Assembly: GCA_029261595.1 (NCBI GenBank)
Contig: JAJDAZ010000026.1
Location: forward strand, 62,001 to 126,000
Direction of reading: 5' to 3'
DNA length: 64,000 nt
From: Nitrospinaceae bacterium
GTDB lineage: Bacteria > Nitrospinota > Nitrospinia > Nitrospinales > VA-1
Below the pieces are notes generated by a model. It was not told the DNA's origin and ran no database searches. It saw only the letters and a list, made by a program, of their open reading frames with translations. This document shows positions 17,268 to 25,503 of the stretch, piece by piece (position 1 is the first letter of the stretch; each line of letters opens with the position of its first letter). Made by a program: the position numbers and the translations under genes.

Positions 17268-19379
17268 TTATTCCGCCATTTGAGGCGCAGTTGAGGCTGG
17301 AATCGCCGGTTTTTTACTGGTTTTCGGATATTTAATAGCAAGCCAGATGGTTGCCGTCATGATGATAAAGAATGTCCATACAATGGTGGTGACGTGGAAA
17401 CCCGATTCCGCCAATGTTGGAGCGAATTTTTCCGGAGTGACATCTTTAAACACCTTGTACACGTGCCAGTTCATTCTCGATAATTCTCGAATGGTTCCCA
17501 TCCAGCTCATCAGCCAGATATCGGCGAAACCAAGGAAGATCAAAACGTAAACTCCCAATGGATTGATTTTACCGTAATGTACCTTGCCCGTTTTCGTGGC
17601 GATGGTGTAAAAGACATAATTGATAAACGTCACCGTGACCAAAGCGAACGCGGCGGTATTTTTCGAAATCATCAACGCCATGAACGCCAGGTTATCCGGC
17701 AGAACCATATCCGGATTCATTCCCGGTTCGGGCATCATGGTGGCAAAAAAGCGGCGCGGGGTGAACCAGATGGTCGCCGAAATGACGATCAGAATAAACC
17801 CGAATTTCATTGCCGGAAAGAACCGTTGCGCATTCTCGATGCGCTTCATACTCACCCACATATAGATATTACTGGCGCTGAACATGGTTCCCACAAGCAA
17901 TCCCTGCACCAGCATGAACATGGATTCCCGATCGGACATGATGTACATGCCGATGGTGGCGTCGTATTGATAAATTTCGGCGACGAAGATATAACCCATC
18001 GCGGGCAGGGGAATCATAATACCCACACCGATGATGTTGCCCATGTAGCCAACCCAGTCGTAATATTCCTTTTCTTCCTTTTTAGTGGACCAGAGATACA
18101 TGTACGCACCGATGATTCCGACCATGTATCCGCCGAAAGTTCCGTTACCCACCAGGCGGTGGTAGTTGAGCGGCATCCACGTGGAAGTGGCAATTTTTGA
18201 CCATTCGCTGATCTCACCAAGCTTATCAAGTGGTACGGGCGGCGTTTGCATGAACGTCGCCGGACCGTCCAGGGCGCATAACAGGGTAAGCCCCAGAATA
18301 TTTAAAACAACGCCGCAGACAATGTGCCGTCCCTTTTTGTTCTGCTGGTTGAGTGGGTCCCATGAGTACACGTAAATGTACATCACGATGGTTTCAAGAA
18401 TAAATAATGTCGGGTAGACGACCATGAACAGAACCGGGAAGTTACCCAACAGGTAGCTGATGAAGTCGTTGTACACCACAATCATGACCAGCAGGAACAA
18501 TCCGCCGGTGAGTGCTGTGAAGCTGTAACACATGCCGATGACTTTGGTGATCTCGTGCGCCAGCCGCTCGAATTTGAAATCCGACTTGGCGAACATGATC
18601 ATGTTTGCCAGCACGCCACCGACCGCACCATTGATAATGGCCAGGATGATGCCTGAGGTCTCAATATGTTCGACAGGAGTCAGTGGAATGGAGATCAGGG
18701 TTCCGAAAACCGCGCCAACCGCCGCGGATACTTTGACATCCAGCAGACGGTGAAAATAATTAAGGAAACTGACAATGAGAGCGGCAAAAGCACAGGCCCA
18801 TAGACCATAGAGAACGCCATGATGGATTCCTACTATGATTTCTCCGGTAATTCCAATAACTACCCCGATCAGGACGCCCAGAAACACGTTGGATAGAATG
18901 ATGGCTTTTCGAACGCCCTGGGTCCGTCGGGCTCCCATCACTTCCATGATGACCACGAACATGGGACAACCCAGAATGAACGAGGCGAAAAGAATGTGTA
19001 ACTGCGCCGCCGCCCAGGTGAATTTGCGGTTGCTCAATCCCATGAAACTAAAAGGCTCGATGACCTGATCCTTGGCGGGACCAATATCTGTTTTCCAGGA
19101 GTCGTCCTCTTCTTCGGCGCCTTCTTCGCCCTCAGCGGAAGCTTCTTCACCCTCACCTTCTTCTTCGAACTCGTCATCCTCGGCGAACTCATCATCTTCA
19201 GCAAACTCGTCATCCCCTTCTTCCTGCGCATAGGCGATGGAAGAATCACCTAGTAAGGAAAATGGAGATGATGAGGAAAATGGTTCTGGCGCAAGGTGGA
19301 CCAGGCTGAAAACAAACAGCACGGCGAAAATAAATTTATAGAAGGATGGTTTATGCTGATGGTGACGAGAACTAGGCAT
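17268..19379 (-). CDS. Cytochrome bd-like oxidase subunit with acidic N-terminal extension
   Basis: The 703-residue protein has a long signal-like N-terminus ending AYA-Q, a 40-residue stretch of mostly Asp and Glu built from DDEFAE repeats, and then about 14 membrane helices. The first of these carry AAQLHILFASFILGCPMF and a GIHHGV element, reminiscent of the haem-binding helices of CydA. This long form matches the bd-like oxidases described in Nitrospira-type nitrite oxidisers; it would reduce oxygen using electrons from the dihaem partner. I chose the ATG at 19379 because an AGGGAG site precedes it; the track start is a TTG 16 codons earlier. No CydB-like second subunit is adjacent. The substrate reaction is not proven. 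Confidence 0.8.
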   Translation of the reverse strand: MPSSRHHQHKPSFYKFIFAVLFVFSLVHLAPEPFSSSSPFSLLGDSSIAYAQEEGDDEFAEDDEFAEDDEFEEEGEGEEASAEGEEGAEEEDDSWKTDIGPAKDQVIEPFSFMGLSNRKFTWAAAQLHILFASFILGCPMFVVIMEVMGARRTQGVRKAIILSNVFLGVLIGVVIGITGEIIVGIHHGVLYGLWACAFAALIVSFLNYFHRLLDVKVSAAVGAVFGTLISIPLTPVEHIETSGIILAIINGAVGGVLANMIMFAKSDFKFERLAHEITKVIGMCYSFTALTGGLFLLVMIVVYNDFISYLLGNFPVLFMVVYPTLFILETIVMYIYVYSWDPLNQQNKKGRHIVCGVVLNILGLTLLCALDGPATFMQTPPVPLDKLGEISEWSKIATSTWMPLNYHRLVGNGTFGGYMVGIIGAYMYLWSTKKEEKEYYDWVGYMGNIIGVGIMIPLPAMGYIFVAEIYQYDATIGMYIMSDRESMFMLVQGLLVGTMFSASNIYMWVSMKRIENAQRFFPAMKFGFILIVISATIWFTPRRFFATMMPEPGMNPDMVLPDNLAFMALMISKNTAAFALVTVTFINYVFYTIATKTGKVHYGKINPLGVYVLIFLGFADIWLMSWMGTIRELSRMNWHVYKVFKDVTPEKFAPTLAESGFHVTTIVWTFFIIMTATIWLAIKYPKTSKKPAIPASTAPQMAE

Positions 19380-19706
19380 CAGAACTCCCTTTACTGCCAA
19401 ACGTTGGAAGATAAAAAACGCACCCAAAAAAACAAAAATTCAAGAGACGTTTAGAAACTGACGAAATCAACCAGATTAATGACTGAAATGACCTGGTTAC
19501 AACGGTTCAAATAAATATAATATAGCTAACCTATTGACAACTAAGTGCTATTTATGCCCCAAAATAATGAAGGCATTTTAAAATAGTGTAGAGAAATATC
19601 ATAGGGGTTTTGCAAAGTCAAGAAAATTCAAAACCCATGAAAATGGTTATTTGATGGATTTTAAAGGGTTTGCATGAAAATGGGTGAGGATATGGAATAG
19701 GGTCCA
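19380..19706. other. Non-coding region upstream of the oxidase operon
   Basis: This AT-rich stretch of about 330 bases holds no convincing ORF. It contains the probable promoter of the oxidase operon near 19512-19540, leaving a leader of about 130 bases, and ends at the stop of a small membrane-protein gene. Confidence 0.5.
19514..19540 (-). promoter_or_regulatory. Candidate sigma70 promoter of the oxidase operon
   Basis: On the minus strand TTGTCA (5 of 6) is followed 15 bases later by TATATT, or 17 bases later by TATTTA. The surrounding DNA is very AT-rich, so several -10 choices are possible. Confidence 0.4.
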
Positions 19707-19922
19707 TCAACCCGCCCTGGGGTCATCTTCTGTGGAGGTTTTTTCGAGAGAATCCAGGGGCATGAGGAGTAGGCCGAACCCCATCGCGGAGAAAAATACC
19801 GAGAGCAGGCCCACAAAAATCTGCGGCCATTCCACAGAGATGTATTTGACCGAATAAACAAACAGCAAGCCGCCCAATACCATACAGATGAGGCCGCCAA
19901 GTCGAATGCTCCATCTATTCAT
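19707..19922 (-). CDS. Small two-helix membrane protein
   Basis: This 71-residue protein has two hydrophobic helices (about residues 7-25 and 32-52) and a short charged C-terminus. I do not recognise it. The ATG at 19922 is preferred over the track start at 19937. It overlaps the LAB_N gene by 8 bases and is therefore likely the last gene of the GT2-LAB_N operon, perhaps a membrane subunit of the same lipid or sugar-carrier modification system. Confidence 0.65.
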   Translation of the reverse strand: MNRWSIRLGGLICMVLGGLLFVYSVKYISVEWPQIFVGLLSVFFSAMGFGLLLMPLDSLEKTSTEDDPRAG

Positions 19923-20205
19923 TTTCAAGGCTGGCAAGCGCCAGGGTTTTTTTCTTGCGGGAAATAAGAATCAGGTTGCGGATATAAATAATGGAACCCA
20001 GACTTTGCCCCAGGATAAAAACAGGGTCCTGCTTATGGATCGCGTAGGTCAGTAAAATCAAACTGCCGCCAATGCTGAAGTACCAGAAAGGCAGGGGAAT
20101 GATGCTTTCTCCCTTTTTCTCGGAAATGATCCATTGGATTAGAAACCGCATGCCAAAAAGGGCCTGCCCAACAAAACCGACCACCAGCCAATACGTTGAA
20201 GTCAT
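19915..20205 (-). CDS. LAB_N-domain membrane protein (lipid A biosynthesis-type)
   Basis: The 96-residue sequence matches the N-terminal domain found fused to some LpxB lipid A disaccharide synthases: WLVVGFVGQALFGMRFLIQWIISEKKG, IPLPFWYFSIGGSLILLTYAI and the C-terminal GQSLGSIIYIRNLILI. It has three membrane helices and stands alone here. A strong GGAGGAG Shine-Dalgarno precedes its ATG. It directly follows a GT2 glycosyltransferase; such pairs usually act on polyprenyl-phosphate sugars or lipid A decoration. Confidence 0.85.
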   Translation of the reverse strand: MTSTYWLVVGFVGQALFGMRFLIQWIISEKKGESIIPLPFWYFSIGGSLILLTYAIHKQDPVFILGQSLGSIIYIRNLILISRKKKTLALASLENE

Positions 20206-20940
20206 CTAATCCTCCTCCATAACATGATATTTCAATCTCCTTTTTTTTAACCACCGCACACCCATGAGGTCATTCCATGAAGCCCACAGACGATTGCGGA
20301 TGTTGTACTTGGACTTTCCGTGCAGTCGGGAATGGTGGCTGACCTTCACTTCGGTGACGGTGAAACCCTCCATTTTCATCAGCGTGGGGAAAAACCGGTG
20401 CATCCCGTTGAATAAAATAATATGGTCAAAGCATTCCCTGCGAAACGCCTTGAGCGAGCATCCGGTATCGGCGATGGTTTCCTCACTCAATTGGTTGCGT
20501 ACGGCATTGGCGATTTTGGATGATATTTTTTTGATCCACGGATCGTTGCGTTCATGCCGCCAGCCGCAAACCACATCGAAATCATCGGTTTTTTCCAGAA
20601 GAAGAGGGATGTCCCCCGGATCATTTTGCAGGTCGGCATCCATGGTGACGATGGTTTGACCGCGAGCGACGCGAAATCCTGCCATAAAAGCGGCCGATTG
20701 TCCAAAATTTCCCGCCAACCGGATCAAGCGAAGATAGGGATTGTGCTTTTGCAATTTACTGATCAATTCGCCGCTCCCGTCCTGACTGCCGTCATCGACC
20801 AGAACGATTTCGTATTCCAGGTTCAGTTTGCCAAGGGATGCGTTTAATTTTTCTTCCAGAGGAACCAGGTTCTCTCTCTCGTTAAAAATGGGAATCACCA
20901 CGGAGAGGTCGAGGGAGGTTTTGGTTTGCGATGCGTTCAT
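20206..20940 (-). CDS. Family 2 glycosyltransferase, dolichol-phosphate mannosyltransferase-like
   Basis: It would transfer a sugar from a nucleotide donor to polyprenyl phosphate. The GT-A fold is marked by DLSVVIPIFNERENLVPLEEKL, IVLVDDGSQDGSGELI, the DXD-type VTMDADLQNDPGDIP and the downstream VKVSHHSRLHGKSKYNIRNR. At 244 residues it is the short form without C-terminal membrane helices. It shares an operon with the LAB_N protein and a small membrane protein. The sugar donor and the lipid acceptor are not determined by sequence. Confidence 0.88.
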   Translation of the reverse strand: MNASQTKTSLDLSVVIPIFNERENLVPLEEKLNASLGKLNLEYEIVLVDDGSQDGSGELISKLQKHNPYLRLIRLAGNFGQSAAFMAGFRVARGQTIVTMDADLQNDPGDIPLLLEKTDDFDVVCGWRHERNDPWIKKISSKIANAVRNQLSEETIADTGCSLKAFRRECFDHIILFNGMHRFFPTLMKMEGFTVTEVKVSHHSRLHGKSKYNIRNRLWASWNDLMGVRWLKKRRLKYHVMEED

Positions 20941-20973
20941 TTAATTATTTGTTGGTGGGTTAAGGAGATGGAT

Positions 20974-22002
20974 TCAGGATATGGGTTGGGCCGCGAGTTG
21001 CCCGCAAGCACCGAGAACATCGGTCCCCCGGTTTTTCCGTATGAAAACAGAATAATTTTTGGATATCAAATAGTTTTGAAAAGATAAAAGCCTGGACTCG
21101 GGAGGAGGTTGGTAATCACTCGGTTCAATGCGGTTGAAAGAAATTAAATTTATTTTACTGGGGATTCCTCTCAATAACTTGGCCAGCCGCTTGGCATCGT
21201 CATCGGTGTCATTGATCCCCGCAAGCAGAACATATTCAAACGTGAGCTTGCGGTTGGGTTTTAAGGGATATCCTCGCAATGTTTCCAATAAAACTTCGAT
21301 CGGATATTTTTTGTTGATGGGCATGATCTGGTCCCGAACTTCGTCGAGCGTGGCGTTTAAGGAGATGGCCAGATTCACGTGAATATTTTCCTCCTGAAAC
21401 GCTTTGATCTTATCGACCAGTCCTGAAGTTGAAAGAGTGATTTTCCGGGTGGAGATTTTCATGGCCTCTGGAGCCACCATCAGGCGTAAGGCATCGACCA
21501 GTGGTTGATAATTGTCCAGGGGTTCTCCCATCCCCATGATAACGACATTGGTGATGCGGTCGGTTTCCGGAAGTTCATCGTTCACCTTTAAAATTTGTCC
21601 GATGATTTCTCCGGCGGTTAAATTACGCTTCAGCCCCAGAGTCGCCGTCATGCAGAAGGAGCAGGCCAGCCGGCACCCCACCTGGGTTGATATGCAAATG
21701 GTTTTTCTATCGTCGGAAGGCATCCACACGCTCTCGATTGTGGAGCCGTCCTCCAGTTCAAAAAGGTATTTGACGGAACCGTCCTGAGATTGAAATTTTT
21801 CAACCAGACTGGGAAGTGAAAAATAAAATTTTTCCTTCAACCGTTCACGTAATGATTTTGAAAGGTTGGTCATGAGATCAAAATCTCTGACCTCCTTATG
21901 ATAAACCCAGCTGAAAATCTGATTTGTGCGGAAAGGTTTAACATCCCATTGCGCAAAATATTCCTTCAGAGTTTTTTCTGATGTTCCTAAAAAGTTTTCC
22001 AT
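20974..22002 (-). CDS. rlmN: 23S rRNA (adenine2503-C2)-methyltransferase RlmN
   Basis: This radical SAM enzyme methylates A2503 of 23S rRNA and A37 of some tRNAs. The CX3CX2C cluster motif is CRLACSFC (Cys110, Cys114, Cys117), followed by GEIIGQ, VIMGMGEPLDNY and ISTSGLVDKI-type elements. The C-terminal Cys that is methylated during turnover is in RGTDVLGACGQL. The 342-residue length is normal. It is likely transcribed alone from the 310-base region to its right. Confidence 0.95.
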   Translation of the reverse strand: MENFLGTSEKTLKEYFAQWDVKPFRTNQIFSWVYHKEVRDFDLMTNLSKSLRERLKEKFYFSLPSLVEKFQSQDGSVKYLFELEDGSTIESVWMPSDDRKTICISTQVGCRLACSFCMTATLGLKRNLTAGEIIGQILKVNDELPETDRITNVVIMGMGEPLDNYQPLVDALRLMVAPEAMKISTRKITLSTSGLVDKIKAFQEENIHVNLAISLNATLDEVRDQIMPINKKYPIEVLLETLRGYPLKPNRKLTFEYVLLAGINDTDDDAKRLAKLLRGIPSKINLISFNRIEPSDYQPPPESRLLSFQNYLISKNYSVFIRKNRGTDVLGACGQLAAQPIS

Positions 22003-22312
22003 TTTATTTCTGCAAAAAAAGGAGTACTATCAAAACGAAAATTAATTTTTTTATGCGGGACCATGGATCTTTAAACTGTTGCGGCTTTGGAGGAGGCCAC
22101 AGGTTGATTTTTCTTGATGTCCACCCTTCCTTTTTGCATCCGCGACCCATACAGCCTTCGCTTATTATAAGCGGAATTCTGCTTTTATTATCCGTGCGTG
22201 AATCCAGTCTGCGTAAAAATCCGAATTTTTTTGAAAAAAGTTTTGTTTGCCAACCGCATTTATTTGGTGACCGTTGAGGAAAGTTTTTAACATTTTTCCT
22301 GGATAGAAAATA
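22003..22312. other. Divergent intergenic region between rlmN and the DnaJ-like gene
   Basis: The roughly 310 bases are AT-rich and should hold both divergent promoters, though no box pair is convincing. A perfect 15-base palindrome, CGCTTATTATAAGCG, lies at 22159-22173 and could be an operator. The minus-strand 113-codon ORF here has no family features and I do not count it. Confidence 0.45.
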
Positions 22313-23182
22313 ATGAATCATCTTACCACAATGAAGCTTTCTCAATGCTTCATGATTTTAAATGTGTCTCCCAAAATGACCTGGGAGGGCGTAAAAAAAT
22401 CCTATCATCAGTTGGCCAAGCGATACCATCCGGATCTCAACCCACGCAGTCTGGCTTGTGAAAACAAGTTTAAGGAGCTCAACAACGCATTTAAGATTCT
22501 TGAATCGCATTACAAAACCCCCAAAAAGAATCGTTGGAAAAAGGTTTCCTCCCTGGTCAAAATGCGGCCCGGGTCCTCCTCCCTGTATGTGGAGGATTCG
22601 CTTCTTTCCGCCGAGGTAATTAAGGAAGAATTTCCATCCGGTTCAGCGGATGTTCCGGTCGACCCAAATGGAAAAAAGATCGGCTGGAATCGTTGGGCAC
22701 AAAGTCTTAAAGAGAGGTTCAACCAATTGGAGCGGAAAGTTTTTCTGCTGGACACTCAGAAAAACATCCGGGTGGCTCCGCGTACGGCGGAACAAGGTGG
22801 CTTCATCCGTCTGCAAACCAGAAAAGAAACCTTTCAGGTTAAAATTCCCTCCGGCGGCTGGAACCGCATGTCACTCCGGGTTCCGGAAAAAGGGGAATCC
22901 AGCCTGTTGGGAAAAAAGAGAGGCGATCTCGTTTTAAATATTCAAGTGATCCAGCCCGAACAATTGAAGGCCGGGAATTCAAAGTTTTTTTATGCGCTTA
23001 ACGTTTCCCAGGACAAAATAAATTCTTCCAGAGTGCAGACTCTCGACTCCGTACAAGGCCCGATCAAGTTCGTTCTTCCCCGAAGCACCCGGGACGGGCA
23101 GACATTTGTCCTGAAATACCAGGCCAAAGCCACTGCGTCGTCTTCACCGGATCATGTGGTGAAGATTCATGTTTTGCCCTAA
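22313..23182 (+). CDS. DnaJ-like co-chaperone
   Basis: An N-terminal J domain (residues about 8-70) is shown by VKKSYHQLAKRYHPDLNPRS with the HPD motif, and FKELNNAFKILESH. The C-terminal half resembles the substrate-binding beta domain of DnaJ/CbpA: FQVKIPSGGWNRMSLRVPEKGE and GDLVLNIQV. It lacks the Cys-rich zinc domain and the Gly/Phe region, so it is closer to CbpA-type proteins, with a longer middle linker. No dnaK is nearby. Its stop overlaps the convergent gene by 4 bases. Confidence 0.82.
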   Translation: MNHLTTMKLSQCFMILNVSPKMTWEGVKKSYHQLAKRYHPDLNPRSLACENKFKELNNAFKILESHYKTPKKNRWKKVSSLVKMRPGSSSLYVEDSLLSAEVIKEEFPSGSADVPVDPNGKKIGWNRWAQSLKERFNQLERKVFLLDTQKNIRVAPRTAEQGGFIRLQTRKETFQVKIPSGGWNRMSLRVPEKGESSLLGKKRGDLVLNIQVIQPEQLKAGNSKFFYALNVSQDKINSSRVQTLDSVQGPIKFVLPRSTRDGQTFVLKYQAKATASSSPDHVVKIHVLP

Positions 23183-23958
23183 TACTCCATGAACGTGTAA
23201 ATCATCACCACCCCGCTGAACAGGGACATGAACACGGTCATGCCAGCCAGACTCCATAAAGAAGAAGCGGTTCCCATCGCGGGCCTGGCTTTTCCCCAGA
23301 ACGCGGTCATCAAAATTCCCAGAACGGCGGCCACCAGCGCTCCTCCACAAATTCCCGTTAAAGTCGTGCTGAACACGATCTTGGACTCCATATAGTTGAG
23401 TACGGAAAAGGACCAGCCAAGCGGGATCAAACTCAGGTAAAACGCCACGAACACAAGTCGGTTGTCCGTCTCCCGGTGCCGAAGGTTGAACCGGATTCCC
23501 AGCACGAATATGGCCGCCAGAAGTACAAAAAAGGCAAAATCACTGATGGACTTATTTCTCTGCTCCAACCGGATATGGTTTAAGGCTCCAAGAACATATT
23601 GCGAAACTTCCAGGTCCTCCATTTCATAAAACCCTCCCTTTACCGTATCAAAGGCAAAGACCCGGGCGCTGGTGGATTCGGCTGGAAGAGAAATAGCACG
23701 GTACTGATCATTGTCGGCGGATTGAATTTCCATGTAGACAATTCCAGTGTGGTATTTTAGCCCATATTTTTCAACTTCAATGAAGTTGCGGGCGTAACGC
23801 TTATTTTCTGCATGAAAGGCTTCCTGAATCTCCATAAAGTCCGTCAGGGCCTTCCTTGCCTGAACGTCCTCTGTGGTTTCAAACAATTGCGCGCAGGAAG
23901 CCGTGAAAATAAGCAGGAAAAATGAAAAAATTAAAGCGGGGATGTTAAACTTCGTCAT
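23179..23958 (-). CDS. Lipoprotein-like membrane protein, unknown
   Basis: The 259-residue protein starts with a signal and lipobox (FTASCAQ, Cys22), followed by a periplasmic region of about 110 residues and then four hydrophobic helices (about residues 140-258). I do not recognise a family. A lipidated N-terminus joined to several membrane helices is an uncommon layout; the Cys might instead follow a normal transmembrane helix. It is convergent with the DnaJ-like gene and divergent from the ITPase gene. Confidence 0.65.
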   Translation of the reverse strand: MTKFNIPALIFSFFLLIFTASCAQLFETTEDVQARKALTDFMEIQEAFHAENKRYARNFIEVEKYGLKYHTGIVYMEIQSADNDQYRAISLPAESTSARVFAFDTVKGGFYEMEDLEVSQYVLGALNHIRLEQRNKSISDFAFFVLLAAIFVLGIRFNLRHRETDNRLVFVAFYLSLIPLGWSFSVLNYMESKIVFSTTLTGICGGALVAAVLGILMTAFWGKARPAMGTASSLWSLAGMTVFMSLFSGVVMIYTFMEY

Positions 23959-24083
23959 GAATTAACGGAACCATAATTTATTGATTTGTTTAAAGGTTTA
24001 GATGTATAGCACAGTCATTGGGGTGGCGCAAGGCTTCCCGTTGAGTTCCCGTAATATCCATCCATTAATTATTTAAAAATATC

Positions 24084-24641
24084 ATGAATTCCAACATTGT
24101 ATTTGAGAATATCCAATTTGTAACAGGCAACTCAAACAAAGTCCGGGAGGCGGGCGAAATCCTCGGAGTGACCTTACAGCAGGTGAATCTGCCGCATTTG
24201 CATGAAATACAGACTCATGACCTGGCAGAAATAATTCAGGATAAAACGGTTCAAGCCCATGTGGCGGTGAACGGTCCTGTGCTGGTGGAAGATTCGGGTC
24301 TGATATTTACAGCCTGGAATGGTCTTCCAGGCGCCCTCGTCAAATGGTTCGAAACCACGGTGGGATGCGACGGCTTGCTGAAAATGCTGGAACCGTTCGA
24401 CAACCGGGAAGCGTTTGCTCTTTGTCACGTGGGTTTTCATGATGGAAAGGAAATCAAAACCGCCAGAGGCAGGGTGAAGGGCAGGGTGGCGGACCGGTTG
24501 CAAGGGAATAACGGCTTCGGCTGGGACACGATTTTCATTCCCGATGGCCATGACCGGACTTATGCTGAAATGTCCCCTGATGAAAAGAACTCAATATCTC
24601 ACCGGAGGAGGGCCTTCGAGGCGCTCAAGGAGATGATTTAA
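24084..24641 (+). CDS. Non-canonical purine NTP pyrophosphatase (HAM1/ITPase)
   Basis: It hydrolyses dITP, XTP and ITP to monophosphates, keeping damaged purines out of nucleic acids. Motifs are FVTGNSNKVREAGEILG, VLVEDSGLIFTAWNGLPGALVKWF, GFGWDTIFIPDG and the C-terminal MSPDEKNSISHRRRAFEAL. The 185-residue length and details such as FVTGNSNK and YAEMSPDEKN look more like archaeal/eukaryotic ITPases than the usual bacterial RdgB. It is monocistronic with its own upstream region. Confidence 0.9.
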   Translation: MNSNIVFENIQFVTGNSNKVREAGEILGVTLQQVNLPHLHEIQTHDLAEIIQDKTVQAHVAVNGPVLVEDSGLIFTAWNGLPGALVKWFETTVGCDGLLKMLEPFDNREAFALCHVGFHDGKEIKTARGRVKGRVADRLQGNNGFGWDTIFIPDGHDRTYAEMSPDEKNSISHRRRAFEALKEMI

Positions 24642-24750
24642 GAGTTGGAATTCTGTTGTTGAAGGCTAACGGGGAATAAGATCGGCTTCGGTACTGATAT
24701 CTCAGAAGGTGAATGGCCTATTTGGCCGCAACCGAAACCGCTGAGACAAA

Positions 24751-24776
24751 GCCAACCCCTCGTTAAAGGGGTTGGC
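24751..24776. terminator. Perfect 10-bp hairpin, likely terminator
   Basis: GCCAACCCCT pairs with AGGGGTTGGC around a 6-base loop. It lies between the ITPase stop and the stop of the convergent secreted-repeat gene and could serve both; neither side has a strong T-run. Confidence 0.6.
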
Positions 24777-24802
24777 ATATGATTTCCAAATAGCCAAAGT
24801 AA

Positions 24803-25297
24803 TTACTCTCGGGACATTAAATAATTACTGGATGAGGATTTGCTACAGGTTTTACAGGTCGACAAGCAAACAAAATTACAAACGTTGAATTCAGGCCGTT
24901 TTTTATATTCGGCGGCCGGGCTTTTTGCTTTTTTTTCGGGACCCGCCTTCACGGCGATTTTTGCCGGGGTGGAAGCCGCCGCAGAACTGGAGGATAATCC
25001 AGGATGCGCGTAAGAACGTTCTTGTAACCAGGATTTATAAAAAGGCGTTTTTGTGATTTTGGATGGGGACGCTTTAACGCTGGCCATTGCTTTGGGCTGG
25101 GCCATTTTTGTTGCCGCTGGAGTGGATGTCTTTGGCCTTAAACCGGGATGGGTGTAGGAACGTTCTTTTAACCAGGATTTGTAAAACGGAGTCATTTCTC
25201 CAGCTTCCGATGCCTGAGCAAACGTCGCTTGAAAAAATAATGCCGCCAGAAACAGAACCCCTAATTTTACGAGTGAATGATTGATCAATTTTTTCAT
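24803..25297 (-). CDS. Secreted repeat protein with Cys cluster
   Basis: I do not recognise this 164-residue protein. It has a cleavable signal peptide (ending near AQAS, residue 30), then two copies of an 18-residue motif, TPFYKSWLKERSYTHPGL (residues 36-53) and a close copy at 84-101, separated by a Lys/Ala/Ser/Pro-rich linker. The C-terminus carries a CX3CX3CX2C cluster (Cys140, 144, 148, 151). The repeats may be short binding motifs for a partner, and the Cys cluster may hold a metal or disulfides. An AAAGGA site precedes the ATG, and a good promoter lies 115 bases upstream. Confidence 0.75.
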   Translation of the reverse strand: MKKLINHSLVKLGVLFLAALFFQATFAQASEAGEMTPFYKSWLKERSYTHPGLRPKTSTPAATKMAQPKAMASVKASPSKITKTPFYKSWLQERSYAHPGLSSSSAAASTPAKIAVKAGPEKKAKSPAAEYKKRPEFNVCNFVCLSTCKTCSKSSSSNYLMSRE

Positions 25298-25411
25298 ATT
25301 TTATCCTTTCCCATTGAAGTAAAAAAACAAAGACTATCCTTCAAAATCAAAAGCAATAATTTCTTCAATCAAAACTGGAATATTGATGGGTTGAGTTTTA
25401 TTGGATTTCGA

Positions 25412-25441
25412 ATAGTATTTAAATTACGGACAATTTGTCAA
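25412..25441 (-). promoter_or_regulatory. Sigma70 promoter of the secreted-repeat gene
   Basis: A perfect TTGACA -35 box and a TACTAT -10 box are 18 bases apart on the minus strand. The predicted leader to the ATG at 25297 is about 110 bases. Confidence 0.6.
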
Positions 25442-25503
25442 TATTTAATTTTCGGTTTTCCAATATTCCATCCGTCCATTCACATTCTTTAAAAGGGTGC
25501 GGG

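Noticed and set aside
17577-18200. 207-codon plus-strand ORF
   Set aside because: Antisense to the bd-like oxidase; its His-rich sequence is the reverse reading of membrane-protein codons.
22004-22345. 113-codon minus-strand ORF upstream of rlmN
   Set aside because: No family pattern and poor composition; it overlaps the start of the DnaJ-like gene. More likely regulatory DNA.
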